From contig JAFRQC010000076.1 of the NCBI GenBank assembly GCA_017428805.1, forward strand, positions 17,549 to 81,548: a stretch of DNA of 64,000 nucleotides. The letters are read 5' to 3'. Numbering within the stretch: position 1 is the first letter of the stretch; each line of letters begins with the position of its first letter. This document shows, one piece after another, positions 8,901-18,652 of this stretch. Origin of the DNA: Prevotella sp. GTDB lineage: Bacteria; Bacteroidota; Bacteroidia; Bacteroidales; Bacteroidaceae. A program made the position numbers and the translations under genes. The notes beneath the pieces are model-generated. The model worked only from the letters and a program-made list of their open reading frames with translations. It searched no databases and was not told the origin of the DNA.

Positions 8901-11444
8901 ATGAAACACCTATCACTTACCCAAAAAATCATGGCCGTGGCTCTGCTGTCGCTGGCCCTGTCGACGGAAGCAAACGCCGCCGAAACCTTCGTCTTGTTCG
9001 AACCCGCCGCCGACACATGGCAGCTGAGTAATCCTACCATCAGCCTCGCCGAGAGTGAGCATAGCTGTGTGAAGATTGCCGCCGCCAGCCTGAAGGCCGA
9101 CTTCGGGAAAGTCACTGGTACCGAAACCACCATCACATCTCTCACCTCTCAGCTCTCACCTCTCACCTCTAAAAGCATCCTCATCGGCACCGTCGGTGCC
9201 AACAAGCAGATTGACCTGTGGGTGAAGCAGGGTGTGCTGCGCGACTTGAAGGGCAAGACCGAGAAGTACATCATCAAGACCATCGGCAACCAGCTGGTCA
9301 TCGCCGGCAGCGACAAGCGCGGCACCGTCTACGGCATCTACGAGCTGTCGCGCCAAATTGGTGTCTCACCCTGGTACTACTGGGCTGATGTGCCCGTCGC
9401 GCGCCAAACCTATTTATATATAAAGGAAGGCGAATACACCGACGGCGAGCCTGCCGTCAGATACCGTGGTCTGTTTCTCAACGACGAGGCGCCCTGTCTC
9501 ACCACATGGGTGAAGAACACCTTCGGCACCGACTTCGGTGGTCATAAGTTCTATGAGAAGGTATTTGAACTCATCCTCCGCCTGAAGGGTAACTACTTAT
9601 GGCCCGCGATGTGGGGCTGGGCCTTCTATGCCGACGATCCCGAGAACCTGAAGACCGCCGACGCGATGGGTGTGATGATGGGCACGTCGCACCACGAGCC
9701 GATGGCCCGCAACCACCAGGAGTATGCCCGCGACCGCAAGGGCTGGGGCGCCTGGAACTACGCCACAAACAAAGAGAACCTCGACCGCTTCTTCCGTGAG
9801 GGCATCGAGCGCATGAACGGCACCGACGACATCGTGACCATCGGCATGCGCGGCGACGGTGACGAGGCGATGGGCAACAGCACCGACACAAAACTCCTGG
9901 AGAACATCATTAACAACCAGCGCCGCATCATCAAGGAGGTGACCGGCAAGCCGGCCGACAAGACTACGCAGATCTGGGCACTCTATAAAGAGGTGCAAGA
10001 CTACTATGACGCCGGCCTGCGTGTGCCCGACGACGTGACCATCCTGCTCTGCGACGACAACTGGGGCAACGTGCGCCGTCTGCCTACTGCCGAGGAACAG
10101 AAGCGCAAGGGCGGATGGGGACTCTACTACCACGTGGACTACGTCGGTGCTCCCCGCAACTCGAAGTGGATCAACGTCACCCCCATACAGAACATGTGGG
10201 AGCAGTTGCAGCTGGCCTACTTCGGCGGTATACAGAAACTGTGGATCCTGAACGTCGGCGATCTGAAGCCGATGGAATATCCCATCCAACTGTTTATGGA
10301 CATGGCATGGGATCCCTCGAAATACCGTGTGGACGACCTGCTCGACCATACCCGTGCCTTCTGCGCCGAGAGTTTCGGCGAAGACCAGGCGTGCGAGGCA
10401 GCACAGTTGTTGAACCTCGTGAGCAAGTATAATGGCCGCATCACCTCCGAGATGCTCGATGCCAAGACCTATACCACCTATGAGTTTGCCCAGGTCGTCA
10501 GCGACTACCAGGCCTTGGAGGCCCGTGCCCTCCGGCAGTTCATCACGCTCAAGCCCGAAGCCCGCGATGCCTACCGTCAGATCGTGCTCTTCCCTATCCA
10601 GGCTATGGGCAACATCTACGAGATGTACTACGCCCAGGCCATGAACCACCAGCTGGCCGCACAGAACGATCCCGAGGCAAACTGCTGGGCAGAACGCTGC
10701 CGCAAGGCCTTCGAGCGCGACCAGCAGCTGAACCTGCAATACAACAAGGAGATCGCCGGTGGCAAGTGGGACGGTATGATGATCCAGAAGCACATCAGCT
10801 ATAAGATCTGGAACGACAACTACCCCGCCGACGTCTGTCCCGACCTCATCGAGGTGAAAGCACCCACGGAAGGCCCGACGTTCAGCCCCGTCCACGGCTA
10901 CATCAGCATCGAGGCCGAACACACCTGGAGCCGTCAGGATGCCTCCGCCGCCAAGTGGACCGTCATCCCCTACATGGGCCGCACCCTCAGCGGCATCTCA
11001 CTCATGCCCTACACCGCCGGCACGGACAACGCCTCCCTCACCTACCGCTTCTCTCTCGGCCAGAACACATCTCTCACCTCTCACCTCACACATCTCACCT
11101 CCATAAAAGTCCACATCATCACCAAGTCCACCCTCGACTTCCTCGACAAGGGCGGCCTCATCTATGACGTGGCGGTCGACGGCTGTCAGCCCGTCAGCGT
11201 CAATTTCAACGCCAACCTCAACGAGAAGCCGGAGAACATCTATAGCATCTACTACCCCACCGTCGCCAGTCGTGTGGTGGAGAAAGAGGTCGAGCTGCCC
11301 CTCTCAGATTCTCAGGACATCCATACGCTCACCATCCATCCCCAGGATCCCGGCATCGTCTTCGAGAAGATTGTCATCGACCTCGGCGGCTACCAGCACC
11401 AGTTCCTCTTCGGCAGCGAGTCGCCCAAGACCTACCAGAAATAG
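8901..11444 (+). CDS. GH115 xylan alpha-1,2-glucuronidase
   Basis: 847 aa, secreted (signal peptide ending ANAAE). The sequence follows the GH115 pattern throughout: GTVYGIYELSRQIGVSPWYYWADVP, RGLFLNDEAP, LRLKGNYLWPAMWGWAFYADDPEN, MGVMMGTSHHEPMARN, ILLCDDNWGNVRRLP and the C-terminal beta domain with AGTDNASLTYRF. GH115 enzymes remove (4-O-methyl-)glucuronic acid from internal xylose units of polymeric glucuronoxylan. It opens the enzyme cluster and has its own promoter. Two (TCTCACC)-type heptamer tracts are embedded in frame, encoding SLTSQLSPLTS and SLTSHLTHLTS, which look like added material rather than family core. Confidence 0.92.
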   Translation: MKHLSLTQKIMAVALLSLALSTEANAAETFVLFEPAADTWQLSNPTISLAESEHSCVKIAAASLKADFGKVTGTETTITSLTSQLSPLTSKSILIGTVGANKQIDLWVKQGVLRDLKGKTEKYIIKTIGNQLVIAGSDKRGTVYGIYELSRQIGVSPWYYWADVPVARQTYLYIKEGEYTDGEPAVRYRGLFLNDEAPCLTTWVKNTFGTDFGGHKFYEKVFELILRLKGNYLWPAMWGWAFYADDPENLKTADAMGVMMGTSHHEPMARNHQEYARDRKGWGAWNYATNKENLDRFFREGIERMNGTDDIVTIGMRGDGDEAMGNSTDTKLLENIINNQRRIIKEVTGKPADKTTQIWALYKEVQDYYDAGLRVPDDVTILLCDDNWGNVRRLPTAEEQKRKGGWGLYYHVDYVGAPRNSKWINVTPIQNMWEQLQLAYFGGIQKLWILNVGDLKPMEYPIQLFMDMAWDPSKYRVDDLLDHTRAFCAESFGEDQACEAAQLLNLVSKYNGRITSEMLDAKTYTTYEFAQVVSDYQALEARALRQFITLKPEARDAYRQIVLFPIQAMGNIYEMYYAQAMNHQLAAQNDPEANCWAERCRKAFERDQQLNLQYNKEIAGGKWDGMMIQKHISYKIWNDNYPADVCPDLIEVKAPTEGPTFSPVHGYISIEAEHTWSRQDASAAKWTVIPYMGRTLSGISLMPYTAGTDNASLTYRFSLGQNTSLTSHLTHLTSIKVHIITKSTLDFLDKGGLIYDVAVDGCQPVSVNFNANLNEKPENIYSIYYPTVASRVVEKEVELPLSDSQDIHTLTIHPQDPGIVFEKIVIDLGGYQHQFLFGSESPKTYQK
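9140..9167. repeat. Heptamer tract (TCTCACC)4 inside GH115
   Basis: Units TCTCACC, TCTCAGC, TCTCACC, TCTCACC, four copies of 7 nt within the coding sequence. The sequence is in frame now, but 7 is not a multiple of 3, so a change of one unit would shift the frame. Confidence 0.85.
11072..11099. repeat. Second (TCTCACC) heptamer tract inside GH115
   Basis: Units TCTCACC, TCTCACC, TCACACA, TCTCACC in the C-terminal domain coding region, the same unit as the tract at 9140. Confidence 0.8.
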
Positions 11445-11465
11445 AGAGAGGATGAGAACTTCATT

Positions 11466-11497
11466 AATTCCCGAAATGCTTGGTCGTTTCGGGAATT
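11466..11497 (+). terminator. Hairpin after GH115
   Basis: AATTCCCGAAA (11466-11476) and TTTCGGGAATT (11487-11497) form a perfect 11-bp stem with a 10-nt loop 21 nt after the GH115 stop, followed by ATTCTT. Probably a terminator; GH51 then has its own promoter. Confidence 0.7.
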
Positions 11498-11553
11498 ATT
11501 CTTAACCCAGACCTTTCCTCGAAGATACTCACGCTCAAAAATTTTCAAATTTA

Positions 11554-11585
11554 TTTGGAATTTTGTTCGCTTATTCGTATCTTTG
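11554..11585 (+). promoter_or_regulatory. GH51 promoter
   Basis: TTTG (11554-11557), 20 nt, TATCTTTG (11578-11585): a near-ideal Bacteroidetes promoter 30 nt upstream of the GH51 ATG at 11616. Confidence 0.75.
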
Positions 11586-11615
11586 CACTCGATTATCCCA
11601 AAACTAATTAACAAT

Positions 11616-13634
11616 ATGAGCAAACGAACCCTTCTCGCTGCATTCATTGCAGCCGCCACCATGGGCCTCAGTGCCCAGAAGGCCATGACACCACCGCAGG
11701 GTGGCAAACAGATTAGTGACGAATTGATCGGCATCTTCTTCGAGGACATCAACAACTCTGCTGATGGCGGTCTCAATGCCGAGTTATTACAGAACGGCTC
11801 TTTCGAGTTCTCACCCGTTGAGCGTGACGGCTGGGGGCCTGGTACGGCCTGGAAGATGATCCGCCCAGGACATTCTCTGGGCACCCTGCAGGTGCGTCAG
11901 GACAATCCCGTGCATCCCAACAACGCCAACTATATGCGCCTCCACACCGAGCGCGTCAAGGAGTATTTTGACTATAAGGGCTGGAAAGGCTTCGGCCTCC
12001 AGAACGACGGTTTCGACGGCATCTCGGTGAAGGCTGGAGAGAAGTATGACTTCTCTGCCTTTATGCGTAACGTGAACGGCGGTGCCAAGCAGGTACGCGT
12101 AGTGCTCGTGGAGCAGTTGCCGGGATGGCCTCCCAAGGATCCGAAACTGTTGGCAGAGACCATCATCGACGTGAAGGACAATGCCTGGAAGAAGTACGAG
12201 GCCGTGCTGACTCCGGACTCTACCTGTCAGAAGGCATCACTCCAGCTGCTCGTGCTGAATACCGGCGACATGGATATCGACGTGGTGTCGCTGATGCCCG
12301 AGGATACGTATAAGGGCCACGGCATCCGCAAGGACCTTGCCCAGGCATTGGCCGACCTGAAGCCGAAGTTCATGCGCTTCCCCGGCGGTTGCGTGGTTCA
12401 TGGCGGTGGCGACGGATTCTGGAACACCTACCGTTGGAAGACCACCATCGGTCCGAAGGAGACACGCCGTCAGCTGAAGAACACCTGGGGCTATCACCAG
12501 AGCTGTGCCGTGGGTTACTTCGAGTATTTCCAGTTCTGTGAGGACTTAGGCATGGAGCCAGTTCCCATCCTGCCCGCCGGTGTGAGCTGTCAGGGTGCCA
12601 ACGGTGGCTGGAATATGTGGCCGACACAGGCTCAGGACGTGGTGCCGATGTCGGAGATGGACGAGTGGGTGGATGAATGTATCGACCTCATCGAGTGGGC
12701 CAACGGTGATCCTGCCACGAACAAATGGGCAAAGATGCGTGCTGATGCCGGTCATCCGAAGCCCTTCAACCTGAAGTACCTCGGTATCGGTAACGAGGAG
12801 AAGATCTCTCCGGAGTTTATCGAGCGCTTTAAGTATATCTATGAACGCGTGATGAAGGCTCATCCCGAGATCATCATCGTGGGTACTGCCGGTCCTGGTT
12901 CGCACGCAGGAAATCCTGACTTCGAGGCAGGTTGGAAACTGGCAGAGGAGCTGGGTATGCCCATCCTCGACGAGCACTATTACGAGCCGAACACTTACTT
13001 TCTGAACAAGCGTCAGTATGACAGTTATCCGCGTGACCGCAAGACGAAGGTGTATCTCGGAGAGTATGCCGCCAAGGACAAGAAACTCATCGACGCCCTC
13101 GCCGAGGGTCTGTATCTGCTCCACGTAGAGCGCAATGGTGACGTGGTGGCTATGGCTTCTTACGCCCCGCTGTTCGCCCGCAAGGACGGTACCCAGTGGA
13201 ACCCCGACCTGATCTACTACGACAACGAGCGTACGTTCCTCACCTGCAGCTACTATGTGCAGCAGATGTTCGGTCTGTCGTCGGGTAACTACTATTATGG
13301 CAACTGCGTGATGTTCGAGGGTGACGATGCCGGTGTCTGCCAGCCGGAGGAGAACGTACACTACGGCCAGAGCGTCGTGCTGAACACCAAGACGCGCCAG
13401 CTCTTCGTGAAGATCTGTAACGCCACGGCCGAGGCGAAGACCGCACACTTGGACCTCTCACGTTTCAAGATCGGTAAGTTTGCTGAGAAGATGACGATCT
13501 CCGGACAGCCCGAGGATGAGAACAACTTCGACAAGCAGCCCATCGCTCCCGTCAAGGAGACCATCAAGATGAAGAAGCGCATGGATGTGGAGGTTGCTCC
13601 CTACTCCTTCTCACTGATCACCATCAAATTATAA
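11616..13634 (+). CDS. GH51 alpha-L-arabinofuranosidase
   Basis: 672 aa, starting at the ATG at 11616, which gives a signal peptide (MSKRTLLAAFIAAATMGLSAQ); an ATG at 11583 overlaps the promoter. A carbohydrate-binding-like beta domain (about 55-230) precedes the GH51 barrel. The acid/base is Glu394 in YLGIGNEE and the nucleophile Glu483 in VYLGEYAAKD; FMRFPGGCVVHG is also typical. The enzyme hydrolyses alpha-1,2/1,3-L-arabinofuranosyl side chains of arabinoxylan or arabino-oligosaccharides, here in the periplasm or outside the cell. It is followed, after a 155-bp gap containing a long palindromic element, by the CE6-CE1 esterase. Confidence 0.92.
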   Translation: MSKRTLLAAFIAAATMGLSAQKAMTPPQGGKQISDELIGIFFEDINNSADGGLNAELLQNGSFEFSPVERDGWGPGTAWKMIRPGHSLGTLQVRQDNPVHPNNANYMRLHTERVKEYFDYKGWKGFGLQNDGFDGISVKAGEKYDFSAFMRNVNGGAKQVRVVLVEQLPGWPPKDPKLLAETIIDVKDNAWKKYEAVLTPDSTCQKASLQLLVLNTGDMDIDVVSLMPEDTYKGHGIRKDLAQALADLKPKFMRFPGGCVVHGGGDGFWNTYRWKTTIGPKETRRQLKNTWGYHQSCAVGYFEYFQFCEDLGMEPVPILPAGVSCQGANGGWNMWPTQAQDVVPMSEMDEWVDECIDLIEWANGDPATNKWAKMRADAGHPKPFNLKYLGIGNEEKISPEFIERFKYIYERVMKAHPEIIIVGTAGPGSHAGNPDFEAGWKLAEELGMPILDEHYYEPNTYFLNKRQYDSYPRDRKTKVYLGEYAAKDKKLIDALAEGLYLLHVERNGDVVAMASYAPLFARKDGTQWNPDLIYYDNERTFLTCSYYVQQMFGLSSGNYYYGNCVMFEGDDAGVCQPEENVHYGQSVVLNTKTRQLFVKICNATAEAKTAHLDLSRFKIGKFAEKMTISGQPEDENNFDKQPIAPVKETIKMKKRMDVEVAPYSFSLITIKL

Positions 13635-13643
13635 TATAATAAT

Positions 13644-13765
13644 GTCACACAGATCTCACTGATCTCGCAGATATCTGAGAATCAAGAATTTGAGAATTTC
13701 AGAATTATCCCGAGCCATTTGTCGCTGGCGACAATAATCTGTGTTATCTGTGAGATCTGTGTGAC
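13644..13765. repeat. Long palindromic element with 16-bp terminal inverted repeats
   Basis: GTCACACAGATCTCAC (13644-13659) is perfectly inverted at 13750-13765. The arms consist of imperfect 9-nt units (ATCTGTGTT, ATCTGTGAG, ATCTGTGTG). The centre holds a nested palindrome, TTGTCGCTGGCGACAA (13719-13734), preceded by GAGCCAT. A sister element lies at 21322-21455. Confidence 0.8.
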
Positions 13766-13768
13766 TAA

Positions 13769-15796
<2,028 letters not shown>

Positions 15797-15904
15797 TATT
15801 CGCAAATGTTACAAAAAACTATTGAAAATATAACATTTATGCATTTTGAAACAAATGAAAAAGTTTCTGAAACATAAAATAAATAGAGTTTCAATTTTTT
15901 GTCG

Positions 15905-16012
15905 TAACTTTGCACCAGATTCAAGAATAAAATTGTTTTAGTTATATTAGTAGTTAGTAGTTTTTCCTTCCCCGGGACCCAAGAAAAGCGTTTCTTGTCC
16001 CGGGGTTCTTTT
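15905..16012 (+). promoter_or_regulatory. GH95 promoter and leader containing a terminator-like attenuator
   Basis: TAACTTTG (15905-15912) is a -7 element. Between it and the ATG at 16038 lies a strong hairpin: CCCCGGGAC (15970-15978) pairs with GTCCCGGGG (15997-16005), extended by AAGAAA/TTTCTT after a 2-nt bulge, and followed by TTCTTTTTT. This has the form of an intrinsic terminator inside the 5' leader. Confidence 0.65.
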
Positions 16013-16973
16013 TTAAAAGTAAATAATAAACTTAGATATGAACAGACTATTGATGACTTTTCTGCTTAGCGCTATGACAACTCTGGCCGCTCAAGCCCAA
16101 CAACACAAGTTATGGTACAGTCAGCCGGCACGTCACTGGCTGGAAGCATTACCCGTAGGTAACTCCCACCTCGGTGCTATGGTCTATGGCAAGACCGATA
16201 CCGAGGAGATACAGTTTAACGAGGAGACCTTCTGGAGCGGATCGCCACACAACAACAACAGTCCCGAGGCGAAAGCCCATCTTCAGGAGGTGCGCGACTC
16301 TATCTTCGCCGGCAAGGAAGAGGCCGCCCACGCCATCATCGACAAATATTTCTTCAAGGGTCCCCACGGCATGCGGTTCCTTCCCCTGGGGAGTCTGAAA
16401 CTGACTTTCAATCATACGGACGTCACGGATTTCCGTCGGGAACTGAACCTCGGCGATGCCCTCGCCACTACCTCCTATATATATAATAATGTAAAATATG
16501 AGCGTACGGTCTTTGCCTCGCAGGCCAATAATGTCATCATCGTCCGCATCAAGGCCGACAAGAAACGGGCACTCTCCTTCGGAATCGCCTTCACCAGCCA
16601 GTTGCAGTCGAAGGTCATCGCACCCGTCGTGAAAGGTGGCAAAGGACAGGCAAATCTGTTGTCGGCCACCGTCGAAGGTGTGGAGCAGGAAGGCATACAG
16701 CCGGGACTGAAGGCTGACTGTAAGGTGCTGGTGGAAGCCGACGGCAAAGTGAAGACCGACGGTGAATCACTCCACGTGGACGGTGCCACCACAGCGACAC
16801 TCTATATCACCGCAGCCACGAACTTCGTGAACTATCAGGACGTCAGTGGCGACGGAGAGAAGAAGAACAAGGAGACGCTGGCCTCGCTGCACGGGAAGAG
16901 TTACGAGCAGCTGCTGAAGGCCCATCTGAAGAAATACCAGGAGCAGTATAACCGGGTGTCGCTGATTCTGAGT

Positions 16974-17018
16974 AATCAGAATACTCCGAATACTCAGAGT
17001 AATCCGAGTAATCAGATT
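16974..17018. repeat. Nonamer tract inside GH95
   Basis: Five 9-nt units (AATCAGAAT, ACTCCGAAT, ACTCAGAGT, AATCCGAGT, AATCAGATT) encode a tripeptide repeat NQN-TPN-TQS-NPS-NQI. Nine nt keeps the frame. Confidence 0.8.
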
Positions 17019-17723
17019 CCCACTGACCAGCGCCTCGCCCAATTCGACGGCTCTGATCTCGATATGGTATCGCTGATGATGCAATACGGCCGCTATCTGC
17101 TGATATCTTCTTCGCAGCCCGGCGGACAACCCGCAAACCTCCAGGGCGTCTGGAACGACAAGAAAAATGCCCCGTGGGACTCGAAATACACCATCAACAT
17201 CAACGCCGAGATGAACTACTGGCCGGCACTCATCGGCAATCTCGCAGAGACGCAGCAGCCGTTCTTCTCGATGATCCGCGACCTCAGTAAAACAGGTACC
17301 AAGACCGCTCAGGAGATGTACGGCTGTCGTGGCTGGGTGGCTCATCACAACACCGACCTCTGGCGCGTGGCAGGTCCTATCGACGGCACGACCTGGGGCA
17401 TGTTTCCCACTGGTGGCGCCTGGCTTACCACCCACCTCTGGCAGCATTACCTCTATACAGGCGACAAACAGTTCCTCGCCGAATACTACCCCATCATGAA
17501 GGGTGCTGCCGACTTCCTGCTCGACTACCTGCAGCCCTATCCTGCCAACGGCTATATCAAGAATGCCGCAGGCTGGCTCGTCACGGCGCCCACCGTCTCG
17601 CCGGAACACGGTCCTGTGGGTAAGCAAACCACCGTCACCGCCGGTTCTACGATGGACAACCAGATTGTCTTCGACGTCCTCTCCCAGACCCTCGCCGCCG
17701 CCAAGATCCTCGGCAAAGACGAT

Positions 17724-17744
17724 TCTTCACTCTTCACTCTTCAC
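17724..17744. repeat. Heptamer tract (TCTTCAC)3 at the GH95 frameshift
   Basis: Three perfect TCTTCAC units. The GH95 reading frame changes here: in the downstream frame the sequence reads [10 protein letters not shown], as expected for the family. Confidence 0.9.
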
Positions 17745-18622
17745 TCAAGAAGCTTCCTCCCATGCAGATAGGCCGCTACGGACAGTTGCAGGAATGGATG
17801 ATCGATGGCGACGACCCCAAGGATGAACACCGTCATATCTCCCATCTCTACGGTCTCTATCCCTCCAATCAGATATCTCCTTACTCTCACCCCGACCTCT
17901 TCACGGCTGCAGCAAACACCCTGAACCAGCGCGGTGACATGGCTACAGGCTGGAGTCTCGGTTGGAAAATCAACTTCTGGGCCCGAATGCTCGACGGCAA
18001 CCATGCGTTTACAATTATCAAAAACATGCTCAACGTGATTCCCTATACCACCGAATGGGGACCCCGTGGCGGTACCTATCCCAACCTCTTCGATGCCCAT
18101 CCGCCCTTCCAGATCGACGGAAACTTCGGTTGTGCGGCAGGTGTCTGTGAGATGCTCCTACAGAGTCACGACAATGCCGTCCATCTGCTGCCTGCCCTGC
18201 CCGACGCCTGGAGCCAGGGAGAAGTGAAGGGTCTGCAGGCCCGTGGCGCCTTCACCGTGGACATGTCATGGAGTGACGGACAGCTGCAAAAAGCCACCAT
18301 CACCTCGAAGATCGGAGGCACCCTGCGACTGCGTTCTTATGTCCCCCTGAAGGGCAACGGTTTGCGCGAGGCCACCGGCGCCTGTCCCAACCCGCTGTTC
18401 GCATCGCCGGAGATACCGAAACCCCTGCATTCATCGGAGTTGTCGGAGTTACAGCTGATCCCCGTGAAGGAGGTCTTCGAGTACGACATCGACACAACAC
18501 CAGGGCAGATTGTGGCTTTAAGCAGGCAATAAACGGCCTTGCAGACACTCCTAAAAAATGTCAATGATACTTATACGAAAGTATATGTTACAAATGGAAA
18601 TATTTGATGCAAGTTTTTTTCG

Positions 18623-18630
18623 TACCTTTG
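18623..18630 (+). promoter_or_regulatory. GH3 promoter -7 element
   Basis: TACCTTTG (18623-18630) lies 22 nt upstream of the GH3 ATG. A TTTG at 18603-18606 is a weaker -33 candidate (16-nt spacing). An ATACTT...AAGTAT inverted repeat lies just upstream. Confidence 0.6.
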
Positions 18631-18652
18631 CACCGATAAATTTCCAATTTAT

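Larger units (their letters stand above)
16038..18532 (+). pseudogene. GH95 glycosidase, frameshifted at a heptamer repeat
   Basis: Two frames together make one GH95 protein of about 830 aa: 16038-17771 (signal peptide MNRLLMTFLLSAMTTLAAQA, LWYSQPARHWLEALPVGNSHLGAMVYG, NINAEMNYWP, APTVSPEHGP) and 17762-18532 ([49 protein letters not shown]). The catalytic Asn and Glu lie in the first part and the Asp in the second. The switch coincides with three perfect TCTTCAC units (17724-17744). One more unit (+7 = +1 mod 3) would join the frames. GH95 enzymes cleave alpha-1,2-L-fucosyl or alpha-L-galactosyl groups; L-galactose occurs on complex glucuronoarabinoxylans, fitting this locus. Either a true off-state or a sequencing error. 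Confidence 0.85.

Noticed and set aside
15803..18596. ATGTTACAAA shared upstream of GH95 and GH3 as a common operator
   Set aside because: The distances to the two -7 elements differ (about 90 versus 27 nt) and the word is AT-rich, so chance cannot be excluded.
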